Assembly (NCBI GenBank): GCA_037962975.1
Contig: CM075671.1
Span: 15,547,001 to 15,611,000, forward strand
DNA from: Clitoria ternatea
Lineage: Eukaryota > Streptophyta > Magnoliopsida > Fabales > Fabaceae
Reading direction: 5' to 3'
Length of the DNA stretch: 64,000 bases
Shown: piece by piece, positions 48,667-61,606 of the stretch
Position numbering within the stretch: the stretch's first letter is position 1
How the letters are laid out: each line of letters starts with the position of its first letter
The notes under the pieces: generated by a model
What the model saw: the letters and a program-made list of their open reading frames with translations, nothing else
What the model was told of the DNA's origin: nothing
The model's database searches: none
Translations under genes and position numbers: made by a program

Positions 48667-51600
48667 CTATGCCTTCATTACAGGAGATAACTTTCTTGAA
48701 GGAGGAACCATAGACTTAGCATAAGCAATTGGCAAGGAAAGAAACTTCTTGGCTTTGCTCACATAAGCCCTCTTAGTGAAATTGTTGTAATCATTAGCTT
48801 CTATTTCGTCCAATATCTGGCGATATATCACCAAAGAAGCCCATACCTGCAACATCCACATACAACTTTCAGTGTTCACATTATGTTATGCTAAGTAATG
48901 GATAAATAATGAAGAACCAACTATAGAAGTTAGCCTTAGCCAAGGGCTCCAAGTTGTAGGTTCTTGATCCTGTTTTGCATTTGAGCTCAAGGGAGCCATG
49001 AATAATTTGCTTTGCCAGTTCTAGAATTACCAAAATCTTTTTAGGCAAATGTGTATTCTTAATTTAGTGCATGCCAGGCTAACCCTCAAAAACCAGTAAG
49101 CTGCACTGAACTAATAGTTCTCAACTGTTAAGATGTAACATTTTAAAACGCTTGTTAGTTTTTCTTGTATGTTATCATAATTTCAACTTTTTTAATCAAT
49201 AATAATCAATATTCTTTGACTTAAAACTAGCTTATAACTTATAGTATAGGTTGTAACTTACGCCTTATTGAAACAAACCTATTTGAGAAAACTAACTTAA
49301 ATTGTATTAAAATATAATAGTAAAAATGATAGTTAAGCTATTAATGAAGAAACTTATAGCTTATGAAAATCTATAAACTACTTCAACTAGGTTTTCAAAA
49401 ACTAGAAGCTTATCACTTTTAAAAGTTATGTGCTCCCTTTTATTTTATGTTTACCAAATAGTTCTCATAACTTTTCAAAAGCTATAAACTTTTAAATCAA
49501 CTATAAGTTACTTTTGTTAAAGAGAAGTGTGTACCCTGACTTTAGAGGACCTAAATCAGAGATAATGAACATTTCAAATTAGCTTATGTAAAACATTACA
49601 TTGTTATTATAATGGGTGATCAAAAGGTAGTAAGTTACAATGATGTCATTCAACTGATTTTTTCAGTGCCATAAGCTCATTAGCAAACACGTAAAAGCAT
49701 AACCTAAATAACTTATCATGCTACTGACCGCAAAGCCCTATCTCTTGGATTAAAAATCACTTTCAAATATGCATGCATGCTTTTGTGTGTGTGTGTCGCC
49801 ATGAAACAAGGATTTTGACTCAAATAATCAATGTTCCATCAAGTTTCCTCACCTTCACCAACTCAAAGCAAGCTTTGAATGTGCGTGTCCATGTTAAAAT
49901 TTCAAGCAAAGAAAAGGTTTTAGTATTAATGATAAGTGTTGAAATTTCTTACCGGCCATCTACTAGCTTCATTAAGCTCCAACACTCCCTTTTCTGCCTC
50001 ATCGAAAAACATTCTTGCCCTTTTAATCTGGCTCTTCATGAAGCTCCTCCACTTGTCTGTAACCTTACCAGCAAATATGTCTTCATCTGAAAGCCCTGCC
50101 TGAGCCAACTCATCTTGTGGCAGATACACTCTTCCTCTGCTGGCACTGTTGGAAATTGAACTTGTTATATAAAAAGGGTGGAACCAAATTGAAGTGCAGG
50201 AGTCATTCTTGAACTAGTATAGTCCAAAGCTAAGATTAGAGTGATCAAAACCCAGACCCTTGCAGGAGTATGTTCCTGCATCCTTGAAGTATATTCTAAT
50301 ATCACTTCCACTACTATTAACAATAAGGTGAGACGTCCACTTAGTGAGGAAATCCAAACAAATAATGTAGAATCCTACTTCAGTTCTATGACCTGAGAGG
50401 AATAAGGATACCTCAAAACCAAACCAGAATGACATGGATGACTGTATATAAGTTTTGCCAAGTTCAAAACAAGGTAACATAAAAGATACGCTGAACTTGC
50501 ACATTAATATAAAGTACTTCTTTTTATATACATCTCAAGCTTTTCCTTTATAGTAGTGAGGTGATATGCTAATTATTATGCTTCTCATAATCTTCTGAAG
50601 TTACTGATATTTTAGTTAGATATTGACTTAAAAGTTGAGAATACTACAAGCAATAATGGGGAAAGTAAACTCCTTATCATACAAGTACTTTCTTCATAAC
50701 ATTTTTTGTGACTTGAAGAAACATCAATGATCATGGACTTACTCCTCTCCAACATCTCTGAGTATGTTGGTTAGCTGATTTGCTATTCCAAGGGCTAAGG
50801 CAGCATTGTATACACTCTCTGTTGTGGCCAGTGAATCCGGTGAAATGCCCATGACTGGAACACTCATTAAACCAACGGTCCCAGCAACATAGTAGCAATA
50901 GAGATACAGTTCATCAAAGTTTTTGTATCTTGACTTCCAAAGATCCATTCTCATTCCTTCTATCATATCTTTGAATGGCTGCATGGGAGACAAAATATTT
51001 GAAAAGTAAGTCCTCTTGTACTGTAGGTGATATATTAGAATCACAAGCTTACTCTTAGTTGAAACATGATAAAAGGTTTCACAAAATCATGTCAGGGGTA
51101 CGTAAAGCAAATATCATTTTGCCAAAAATCAATAAACAATTCAGTTTGCTTTTGTCACTCTCTAGCTCATTATAAGTATATGGCTTAGAAAATCAGTCAT
51201 CAGGCACGCCGCATGAGCAAACTGCAACCCATATTAATTCTTTGCCCAAGAGCTTGAGTTTGAATTTTGTTATGGAATTTCAAATAAAGAATTAAACAGA
51301 TTAGGATCATGAGTAAGGAACAAAAATTTTGAGAGAAGCAAAGGAGTAAATGTATACTACTAAAAAGTAATGAGAATTATGAGATGACACAACTACAGGA
51401 TCTTTCACCTATTGTTGCTAATTCATATTAGATGAGTATAAAGACTAAAAATGATTTCCCCGCAATATCTTATTTCATCAACAAAATGGAACCATACCTG
51501 GATATCAACAGGAAATTTGTTAACTGTATCCGATAAAGCAGCATCAAACATATCGAATGGACGACCTTGGAAGAGTTCTTCCAATCTTGATTCCCACCTA

Positions 51601-53318
51601 TCCAGAGCAGTTGGTGTGATATGTGAAGCATTAGGACCATCAACAAGTTCATCTGTTCTCCTACACCACACTGAGAACACACAGAGATACGGCATCTGAG
51701 ATCTGATCTGATAAATTGATCTTACTTGATATGGAAGTCTTGCGCTATTAGCTAACAGAAGATATGTAAAGCATGACAAGACAAAGCGGAATCACATTTT
51801 CCTCAATTTATGAATTCATAAACATCACCACAGCTTCTCCTTCCAACTTCAGCTATCAAAATATGTTTGTCAGAGATTTTGACATCTGGAAGTGTCTTAC
51901 ACTGCCAGCACTGGATCGGATTCTCAATTTAGAGTCATACTTGTACCACTTTATTATTCTAATGTCATTATCTGCTGGTCAAAGCTTAAAAGTCGACTAC
52001 TTTATTTGAAGTTTCTCACGATATAGTAAATGAGATGATTAAGTTCTCAGAGTTTACATATTTGTTCAAATAAATTTTTCTGTGAAGACTAAATTCTCAT
52101 TTAAGGGATGGACAATGCTACAAATTCCTCTTGAAGTCTAGAAGGAGCAAAGACATGGATTTCTCAATTTTGGAGGACTTATTCAAGCCTCATGTAAATA
52201 AAATCAGATTGAATGTCAACCAAAAGGCAAGATTTTCAACCCTGAAGATCGCTATAGCAAAACTAGGCCACTATTGAACGCGTTTAGATCATTAACAGCT
52301 ATAAAAGTAAGTTTTCATGCAAATTTATAAGTAGTCAACATGCTTTTTGGATGCCAAAACTTCGTTCCCTGGGCAATTAACTTCTCTAAGTTAGACACTG
52401 CATTTAGACATGAAGTTTTTGTATCCTAACAAGTTTTTGTGGTGCATTGTAAAAACAGAAATTCAAGAATATTTCATGAAATGTCTTCTTATTGTATTGC
52501 TGATTGTGATTCCCACCACTATAACAATTTATCTCACTACTAGAAAAATGTACAGTGGATTCCTTTGCAGTTCAATTATGCCTCAATTCCTAATCAAAAT
52601 GAAAACCAAGATTTATGATTATAAAAAGAAAATAGTCCAAAGAAAGAGAAAGGGATCCTAACTAAATGATATAATCACTCACCGTATATTGCCCAAACAG
52701 CTCTCCGCCTTTCAGGAGTCATCAGGAGAGTTCCTGAAAGCAAAATCCCATGAAAATTGGACTCAAACCACACAAACAGACCCAAATGAAAATCTAAAGT
52801 TAACATCCTCACTTGAAGGAAAGATAGAAAGAAAGCTAACCCAGGTAAAATGTTTTCGCATATTCTGCACAAACTTCACCACAACGGTCATACGCTTCAC
52901 TCAACAAGCCCAAATTCCCCGGCAGAGCAATGTCTGGTTTTGCATCAAGTTCACCCTTAGAGCTCAGCCTCCTCTTAACCAAAGATGCCTGCTTCAGCAC
53001 CACATCATAAACCTTCTGCTCTGATGAAACAGCCACTTCTCCCGCAGTTGGATTTGCAAGCACATTCGATATCAAAGGGAAGTTGCCAGCACTTTCTAAG
53101 CCAGGCTGACCAACACATGCATAGTTCAAATTCGTACTCGAAGAGCAACATCTCCATCTCTTTTCCCTATCCTTCTTTGCCTTAATTGATTTGAAATCTT
53201 GGGACATGAACTTCGAAGAATCAAACAACTTCACATCACGGATAGAATCAAGTAACCCACTGGAATGGGAAACCTCAAAGCCAGGTAAGGAGACAACCCA
53301 TAATAATGTCACAGACAT
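48667..53318 (-). CDS. PSY: phytoene synthase, chloroplast, six exons, 436 aa
   Basis: Exons on minus: 53318-52841, 52733-52683 (51 nt), 51670-51498 (173 nt), 50978-50743 (236 nt), 50145-49953 (193 nt), 48846-48667; all junctions are GT-AG and keep frame, 1311 nt with stop. Product joins two geranylgeranyl diphosphate molecules to phytoene, the first committed step of carotenoid synthesis, in plastids. Seen: Ser/Lys-rich N-terminal transit region (about 80-120 residues), YAKTFYLG, the first Asp-rich motif DELVD (residues 183-187) and the second, DVGED (309-313, across the exon 4-5 junction), both needed to bind diphosphate through Mg2+; GRVYLPQDEL follows. Length and exon sizes match plant PSY genes as I know them. 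No break seen; probably functional. Which paralogue it is cannot be told from here. Confidence 0.97.
48847..49952 (-). other. PSY intron 5 (1106 bp) with a MITE-like insertion
   Basis: GT-AG intron. About 49200-49520 is rich in AAGCTTAT/ATAAGTT-type text in both orientations, typical of a degenerate short inverted-repeat transposon. No exon recognised inside. Confidence 0.55.
50146..50742 (-). other. PSY intron 4 (597 bp)
   Basis: GT-AG intron with donor GTAAGT. The 96-codon minus frame 50214-50504 shows no family and no splice support. Confidence 0.8.
50979..51497 (-). other. PSY intron 3 (519 bp)
   Basis: Donor GTATGG, acceptor GCAG. Nothing else recognised inside. Confidence 0.85.
51671..52682 (-). 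other. PSY intron 2 (1012 bp)
   Basis: Donor GTGAGT, acceptor TCTCAG; splits the Val codon after AIY. No inserted gene seen. Confidence 0.85.
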
Positions 53319-54900
53319 GGCTAAACTCTTTCAATAGTTGCAACCTGCTAGTTGAGCTTATTCCTTTCCTTCTTCACTTCCTTTTCCTCAAACACTACTC
53401 CTTCAGAGAACCATTAAACCCCTTTCAATAAAAAACAAGCAAATGATGCAAAAACAACCCCTTTTTCATCCAATGAAAGTCTTAGTCTTGGAAACCACAG
53501 TTCCAACAAGTGGAAAAGTTCTGTGATAGAACCAAAACAAGTATCACATCACACAAACAAACATCATCATTCATTGCATCAACCCAAAACTGTTAAAAAG
53601 AACGACAGAACCGTTTTGATAAGATACAACAAGAGCTCACACAATGGGGACCCAAATCCAAATTCCAAACAACACCCTTTAAGAAAAAGACTAATTTTTT
53701 TTTTTTTTTGGAATTGTCAACAGAGAAAGTACTATGAAGCAAGGGGTTGTGTTTTGCTGTGAGTTTTCAGTTTTCATTGATTCATCATAGCACCCAATTA
53801 ACAAAACATTAAAAAATACGAAGTTGGTTAGACTTATCTACGTATGTTCCCTAAACCTTTAAGATGAATAATCAATAATAGAACATGTAAGAAAGATGCA
53901 GACCTGTTGGGTTGGGTGCTACTTCTGTGACCCACTTAGAAGAGCTTCCCATTAATTGAACATATGGCTGAAGACATCAACATCATGGAGCAAAAACTAA
54001 CAACGGCCACTAAGAGCAATTTCTTAACCTTATGACCCACCAAACTCTCCACTCTTCTAGACCTTAATAGTAATCAGTATTTTATTTTATTTTATTTTAT
54101 TGGTGAAAGTAATTAGAATTTTCTTTGTCTTTTAGTTTCTTCTTGTTTTCTGGTATGTAGTATTGTTTTAACAATGTGTGTTTCGTATGATGAAAATTCT
54201 GTCTCACACACTTACCTGCGTTATCTCTTTACGTCTGTTACGGGATTTGAGGCATCTCTCTTGTCACCAACGTCTGGTTCTGAGTTTCACACGCTTGTCC
54301 CGAGTTTGGAGCCTTCTGTCTCAAAACACAGTTCAATGTTGCTGCTGCTTTTTTTTACTCTCCATTTTGTACCTATCCACGCTCAATTTATCAATGGGTC
54401 GGGTTTACCAACTCCATATCCGATTGTTTTTTGGAAGGGTTTTTTTCTTTATCACACACATTCATTTAGAAAGATGAAATAATATGAAAAAGAAAATTTT
54501 TCTTTATTTGTTTGTTTGAAAGGAAAAAAAATTAAAAATTGGAGTGTCACGGAAATTAAGTCTCTTTTTGGAGGGAAGGAAATCTAATAAGATTTTTATT
54601 CAATAAATAGTAATGGTTTTAAAAATATTATTAATTATTATCAAATATTCAAAAATAAATTTTTATATATTAATATTTATTATAAGAAAAAATAAAATTT
54701 TTATATATAACATTGAATTTACTCTTATATAATCAATTTAGTTTCACTCACATTCTTTTCATTCATCACAAAGGAGAAAAGATCCATTTTTCTAATTCTA
54801 TTCACTTAAACAATATATTTATTTATTTTATTTCTTTTTCTTGTCATTTCTTTTCTTTCTATTTCTTTCAATATCATTTTATCTTTCCATACCAATGAAG
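53319..54900 (-). promoter_or_regulatory. PSY upstream region
   Basis: Should contain the leader and promoter of PSY on minus. A possible 5' leader exon could end near 53904 (CAACAG followed by GTCTGC on minus), with an intron to the coding exon; this is a guess. Frames at 54174-54482 show no known domain. AT-rich beyond 54480. Confidence 0.35.
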
Positions 54901-54902
54901 TT

Positions 54903-57180
54903 ATGTTTGTTTAGGTAAAAGTTGGAAACCCCCAACCAAGATTACACATTCCAAAACGACATCAACCAAACCAAGTTTTTAACTATGTGTGTTTTGGTGT
55001 TTATTTTTGGTCTTAACCGAACCAAGTTGGGTTTAGTAAGCCTAGGTTGGATAAAAAAGTGATAAACGGTTCCATTCACCTAATCAAGATGGTTCAATGA
55101 GTTTTTTAAAAATATTAATTTTGAATTTTGAATATTAAATATCAACATAAATGTCAATGACTAAATATTGAATTTTGAAGTTTAAATATTAAGTATTGAG
55201 TATAAATATTAAACATAAACAATAAATATAGATATTTAATATTAAGTACTGAATATAAATATTAAAATATTAATTACTACATATAAATATTAAAATTAGA
55301 GTAATAAATGATTCAAGAATAAAGGAGAAAGTCGTGGTTTGACTTTCCGTTATTAACAAAACTTAACAATAAGTTTACCATACATATTGTGTTGACCAAA
55401 TACAAATAAATAATGCTTGACTAACTTCTACACTAACATATCCAAATACAAATTATATTTATCAAAATCAATTTTACTCAACTAAGGATTCGTTTGGTTT
55501 TCAGTTAGGGAAAAAAAGTTATAAAAAAAATCTAAAGGTTAATATTGATTCTTTACGCCGTTCGAGATAGTCAAAACATTTCTTGACCGTAGGATCTATT
55601 TTTCGATTTGACCAACCCAGTTGGAAAATCAAACACACCCTAAAGGCTCATTCGAAGTGTTTGTGAATTTTTACTTTTGTTTGGAAATACAAATTTGAAA
55701 ACAAAATTTGTTCGGTGTGAAAATGCTAAGATAAGTTTTAACTCATTTTCAATATAGTTTTTAATCATATTTAAAAATAAGAAAAAATGATTTCTTTACT
55801 TTTGTTTTTAGTTTTATAAACCTCTAACCATAAACTCAAAATCATTACAACCACCATCATCGTTGCCACCACATCACTACCACAATCGTCACATTGCTAC
55901 CTCACTACCACTACTATCACCATCATAACCACCAGTTATGGCATCATCGTCTTAAACCCTAAACCACCACTATTCCTCACCATTACCATTGTCGTCGTCA
56001 CCCTCACTTTTACTATCACCATCACCACCGCCGCCGCCATCACAATAACAACCACACTACCACCATCATCTTAAACTCTAAACCACCATCATTACCAACA
56101 TCACCATTAGTGTCAACATCGTCTCCACCATTAACGTCACCATTACCACTTGATCACCACAATCATCGGCATCACCACCATTATATTATTACTTACATGT
56201 AATCTAGTTGAGATTAATAAAATGAAAGTATAATTTTTAAATTCTTATATTATCATGCCTTTAAGTAACCTTATAATTTAATTAATGATCATGCGTCATT
56301 TGTATCATAAGTTTATTGAGCCTAAAATATATATACAAATAAATTAACTTAAGTACTGTTACAGATATTTTATATAAACATAACATATATATTATAAATT
56401 AAAGTACTCCTAACATAATAAATTATTTGTAAAAAATACCAAAGGATAAACTTCACTTCTATAAGATTAATTATATAATTTGTACTTATTGCGTTGAAGT
56501 CTTATTGCTTGATATTTAAAATGGTCAAACCAAATCAATCTAAAGTATAATGGTTTGGTTTGGTTTAATTTTTGTATTTTATTTCAATCAAACCCCATAA
56601 TTTTTTTGTTATAGGATTCAACTCATTTTTTACTTCAAAACTGAAATTGAACCGCATCACGAATACCATTAAATAAAGATATGAAAAACTCTTTTCGTAA
56701 AACGCACACCATATATTTTTCCATCTTATTTCCTTTTTTTTCATTTCTTTCTTTCATATTTTTTCCATATCTTTTCCTCTTTTTTGCCTAGATAAGATTG
56801 TGCATGTTTGGACAAAAGTCGGAACCAAAACCAAGGTTGGGCAATCCAAATGGTTCGCAACCAAACTAAGTTGTTAACTATATGTGTTTGGGTGCTTTTG
56901 TTTGTCTCAACCAAACCAAGATGGGTTTGGGAAACCTAGGTTAGGTGAAAGTGATGAATGGTAGTTTTTAGCCAACCAAGTTGGTTGAATAGGTTTTATT
57001 TTTAAATACTAATACTAATAACAATAATAATAAATATTTAATATTAATTACATAATATAAATATTAATTATTGAATATAATCATTAATTATGAAGTATAA
57101 ATATTAATTACTAAATATAAATATTAAATATCTATATACAACCAAGTTAACCAAACCTTATGCTAACTTATAGCCACTTA
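54903..57180. repeat. diverged dispersed repeat, two copies
   Basis: About 54903-55290 and 56806-57150 share the same order of text: AAAGT-GGAA, CCAACCAAG, AACTATGTGTG/AACTATATGTG, AACCAAG-TGGGTTT, CCTAGGTT, then an AT tail built of TAAATATTAA-like units. A weaker, inverted relative lies at about 58930-59190. No coding; class unknown. Confidence 0.5.
55840..56190. repeat. imperfect trinucleotide tract (CAC/CAT/ATC)
   Basis: About 350 bp almost entirely of ACC, ATC and CAC triplets with short breaks such as CTTAAAC. No long frame with a start covers it, so it is a decayed microsatellite rather than a repeat protein. Confidence 0.75.
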
Positions 57181-57889
57181 TTTTTTTAGAATGAGTGAGT
57201 TAGTAAGCAACACAGTGGGTGTATTTGTAAAAATCGATATTTACAAGTTGCTAACGTATAGAGATTTGCTTACAAAGGAAACTTAAGTTTTTACTTTGTA
57301 TATAATAAGTTTTTTTAATCATAGTTAAAATCAAACAACATAAATAATAAATCACTACAAAAACAATATATCACAAACCATAAAACATTTCAATTTCACC
57401 ATACTTAACATTGAAGGAGGGCAAAGAAACACAAGCAATAAATTAAATCGCAAATAATAAATATTGCAATTTCATCATACCCAATTAACAGAAAAAGAAA
57501 TTCAATTCAGCTTGTTTGGATTAGTTTTGATGGTAAACTTTAACAGGAAAATTCAATCCGTCGTTTGGCCTTAATTATTGTCCAAGTCAAGTCATATTAT
57601 GATAAGACCAATTCTATTAGTAGAGACTTTTTTCATCCATAACATTTGGGACATTGTCTAAGAAACCAACCACCTATTTACAAACATACTAACTTTTAAT
57701 TTAAGAATATTTTATTTTAATATTTTTTGTAATTCATATAAATATTAGTGAATATATTATATTTGAATGTTCTTCATTAAACAAATTATATAAAAAAAAA
57801 GGTATAAGAGGATCCAATAATTACGGGGAAGGGGATAAGAGAAGGGAGGGGGAAAGGGAGATGGGTGGTTTAAATCCCACTATTAACAT

Positions 57890-58350
57890 TTCTAATAATT
57901 AATAAACAAATTATATAGATAAACCCGACCCGGAAAAGTGAATCGGACAAGACCCAAGAATGACGGCAGGTGCATAAAGTGAGATTAAAAAGGGAAATCC
58001 AACGCGGACAACACGTGGCCCAAATCGCCCAATCAGCGAACGATAACCTTATCGTATGCTACAAAGGTTAAGGGACAGACACGTGGCGGTGTCTCATTGA
58101 TTCCACCGGTCATGGGATTGGTTTGGCGTCAGTGCGGGACCCACGGGATTGCCAATTATGGGGTTCCCTGCACTTTTTTATTTCTTAACTGGGCTTCATG
58201 GGGCCCAGTGGGCCTTTGTCGGTTTGGTTTGTACCCAACAGTAGTGGAATGAACATGAATTTTGACACGTAGTGAAATTGCACCTTGTGTGGATCTCATC
58301 GTATTGGATTATTTGACTTATTTTTGCTTTGTCTCAGTGCAGGTCCCCTG
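57890..58350. promoter_or_regulatory. GC-richer promoter-like island with G-box/ABRE motifs
   Basis: ACACGTGG occurs twice (about 58012-58019 and 58079-58086) and GACACGTAG once (58262). CCAATCAG, GATAACC and TTATCG lie between them. The block is clearly richer in GC than the kilobases either side, but no open reading frame or known gene begins nearby on either strand. Confidence 0.4.
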
Positions 58351-60000
58351 ACACCTGGCAATGCTATTAACTGTTAATAACAACTGCTTATGAGATTAAT
58401 TAATGAATCCAATGTTTTTTGACTCGGATCTCATTACCCATTTGTTTAATGGGAAAAGGTAGGTAAAAGTTTTTAGTATCCTGATTAATTAAATAGTCAA
58501 AACTTAGCAATCCCCATATGCATCGAAACAGGTCTAAATATCAATAAAAAAATATTGTTGGGTACGACTGGTAGGATAGCATGGTCTTATCTTTCGAATT
58601 GGTTGGTTCTTTGTCACTCCTACAAACTGTTTTGTTGATGAGATTGGCATCTCTTTCCCAATTATTCTACATCTAATTTATTTGTTTATTTCTTTTTATT
58701 TTTCAATATGAATATCTATAATGGAACCAATCTAGGATATACTTTATTTAAACATAAAGTAATATAAAATATGATTAAAACAAAGTAGTTTGTTAAGTAT
58801 GCATTCCTTAATTAATTAACGTAGGAAACATTCATGTGGGACTGAGAAAAGATGGAATGAATTGCTACATGTGCTAGGAAGCAAAGCAACATGATTCAGT
58901 TTTCTTGTTGGTGCCTATTGTAGCTCCCATACCTAAGACTACTGGTTTTATGTTCGTTTGGTTCCTTCAACTCTATCCCAACAAACCCATGATAAAATGC
59001 TCCTAAACCAAGATTATATAAATTGGGTTTATGTTTGAGTGGTTTTTCATCATCAAAACCAATTTGACTTGGTTGGGAAAATGAGAGTTGGATCATAAAT
59101 ATATAACGTAATTACTAGATATGAATATTGAATATCCAATATTAATTAATAAATATTAAATATAAATATTTACCCAACTAAATTTATTAAACCTTATGCA
59201 TACATAAATCAATGTTTTTCCACTAACTGGTATTTAAACACAAATCATAATCATCAAAAATTAATTTTACTCAACCAAAATTTTTAAACCATATTTTGGT
59301 GGGTTTGTAGCGGGACAAGGTGGGCCAATGACTTTTTTTTAAAAAAATCATTTTAGTAGCATATTACTAAAATTTTTCTTATTTACTTCTTAAAGATAAT
59401 AAGTTAATTGATTTTCATTAATTTTGATTATTATATATATGTTTGAAGCGGGTCAACCCATCAACCTGGTACAAAAAACTTTTTTTAGGAATACTAAAAA
59501 CATTTTAAAAAAATAATTTTTCTATTTTTTAAAGCTTGGTGGGTCAACCCAAAAATATCGTTGGGATATTTCCTATTTTGATTTTTCTGTATTAGAACAC
59601 ATTAATTATTCCAGAGAACAACAAATAGGTTCTCAAATTTCATGATCGATCGGTAAATTCTTGAGCCGAGCTGGATTTAAACCAGTGTAGACGAGCCATA
59701 AATTCCAGCCAGCCTCTAGTAGTGGGTCAAACTTGTCTCACCCCACATTTGACGAGTTGAAGGAGGGACAGAGCGGGTTGACCCACATTGACATCCCTAA
59801 ATCACTTGATTCTCAATTAGGTCAAGATAGGCCCAAAGATGAAAAAAATACATATATCCATCATTGTAAAAAAATGACAACAAAAAGAAACATGGTGAAA
59901 ACAACTCAGCACTTTTAATCAATTGTGTATTGATTTAGGCTTGATATTGACGTAAACTCCTGAAGAGCATATCAATATGTGGCTTAAGTACATCTGGTAT
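58351..60000. other. AT-rich intergenic DNA
   Basis: No gene. Includes the inverted weak copy of the dispersed repeat (about 58930-59190) and GGGTCAACCCA-like text near 59450-59780. Confidence 0.45.
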
Positions 60001-60019
60001 GGTGGCATAATCAACATCC

Positions 60020-60400
60020 AGTATGAAGACTCCTCATGCAAGGTTCTACATGAAGTCTCTCACACTAGGGCAAAGGTGTCGAGCAAAGGCTGTGGGACAG
60101 TCGGGGGCATACTAGCCAAATGACCTACAAAGGGTGTTAGGAATGTCTCCATACTTTACAGAAAGGTACTGACATAGGTCAATAAGACTCAACCACCACC
60201 AGCATTATAAATACCACGCATTAGCTACAATCAAGGTATCACTCGAGCTCTGATATTATTTACCAAGTATTGACTTGAGCGCTGAAGTGTCTTTGTAAGT
60301 GACACCTTATTTCGCTCCTTAACATAAAATAATGGTGATTATTGGACTTGATCACATCGGGACCTTGAGATCGCCACTGAAGACATAATACCGAATTTCC
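60020..60400. repeat. gypsy-type LTR remnant
   Basis: Contains ATTATAAATACCACGC (TATA-like, about 60204), CTCGAGCTCTGATATTA, GACTTGAGCGCTGAAGTG and CTTTGTAAGTGACACC, an order typical of LTRs of gypsy Tat/Athila-type elements in legumes. Ends not defined. Confidence 0.4.
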
Positions 60401-60480
60401 ACTGAACTAGTGAAATATGCAAGAACATAAAGAACTGGAATCTACATCAAACTTTGTCCCTTATATCGGATAAAATATTT

Positions 60481-60552
60481 GCACGCCAGTAGGACTCGAA
60501 CCCTAATCGTCTGATTAGAAGTCAATGTTCAACGCATCAATCCCTATGTTAC
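60481..60552 (-). pseudogene. tRNA-Arg(UCU)-like pseudogene
   Basis: On minus the anticodon arm ATTGACTTCTAATCAGA and T-arm GGGTTCGAGTCC are well kept and the 3' half ends TGGCGTGC. The 5' half (D-arm and 5' acceptor strand) does not pair properly, so it is not a working tRNA. Confidence 0.6.
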
Positions 60553-60808
60553 CTGTATATTGGATACAATAGACGATTAGGATGTCAGACAAATAAATAC
60601 AAACCAGTATATGAAACCAAGACAAAAGGAGTTAGAAAATAACCAGGATAATTTAAATAATCATTTCGTTTATCTATTTTCCCAAGCAAACCCTAACATT
60701 TAATGGGTGCAAATCTAGTGGCCTTAGAAAGAACATCTACCACTAACTTTAACCTCGAAGAAAGTTGGTCCTCTACAACCACATACACAACATTCTAGCA
60801 AGAAGTAT

Positions 60809-61147
60809 TCATGGGTCCAACTTGTGTAAAAATTTCAGGATCCATCGATATTCTCCCAAAACACCCGTTTTACTAGTTTGACAAAGACTTTGTAGAAAAA
60901 GATTTTGAAGGACTGTCTTTGTGAACTCAATAGAGGATTCAAAGTTGACGATGTCGCTTTGGCATTGCAGATTAACAAAGTTTAATCCACTATATAGATT
61001 CCTCCATCCTAGTATACAGGCATACTGGAAAAACAAGGCAACGATTGGCTTAAAATGGAAATGCTCCCCTAACACCTTTAGGGAAAACCTCGATCCCTGA
61101 CCATTAGGATAAAGTTGACTAGGGGTGACATCTAAAAACTGTAACAC
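60809..61147 (-). pseudogene. 'putative gypsy type transposon' domain fragment
   Basis: A 112-codon frame starts with MLQFLDVTPSQLYPN and continues GEHFHFKPIVALFF, like the plant domain named 'putative gypsy type transposon' (Transposase_28), which is found in ORFs of some gypsy elements. It is short, so a fragment, and probably belongs with the LTR remnant to its left. Confidence 0.5.
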
Positions 61148-61606
61148 CTATATTTCAAACTCATTTAGTGGGAATTAACTCCCACCTTAGTAAAACAAAT
61201 TTCAAGCATGTCTAAAAAGTGCGATCCCAGATGATGACAGACCTGATCACATATTGTTGGCGTTATTATTATGAAGTCATCTTTGTGTTAGGGAGAATAG
61301 TGGATAGCAACCTTGTCCACTTCTACATAAGGAGTTTGTTATTTTAATATAATCAAACGTCATCTGTAATAAAATAACCATAAATATTATGGTTAGGCAA
61401 TGAACAAATTATGCAAAGGAATGTAAGTGATGTGATGAGATTTGTCACTCATATGTGATAAGAGTGATATCTATGAGTTACTTGATGGAGTGAGACTAAA
61501 GAAATGCATGGTCATGTTAGGAATAATAAATGTTAGATATTTATTCAGTAAAGTCTACTCTGGTATCAAGTAAAATAAGTTGGATCATATAAGGATGACG
61601 ACTATA

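Noticed and set aside
54174..54482. Two overlapping plus frames of about 100 codons
   Set aside because: They overlap in different frames with no known domain; either could be chance.
55840..56190. His/Thr-repeat protein
   Set aside because: No start or continuous frame; best seen as a decayed microsatellite.
60481..60552. Functional tRNA-Arg
   Set aside because: The 5' acceptor strand and D-arm do not form.
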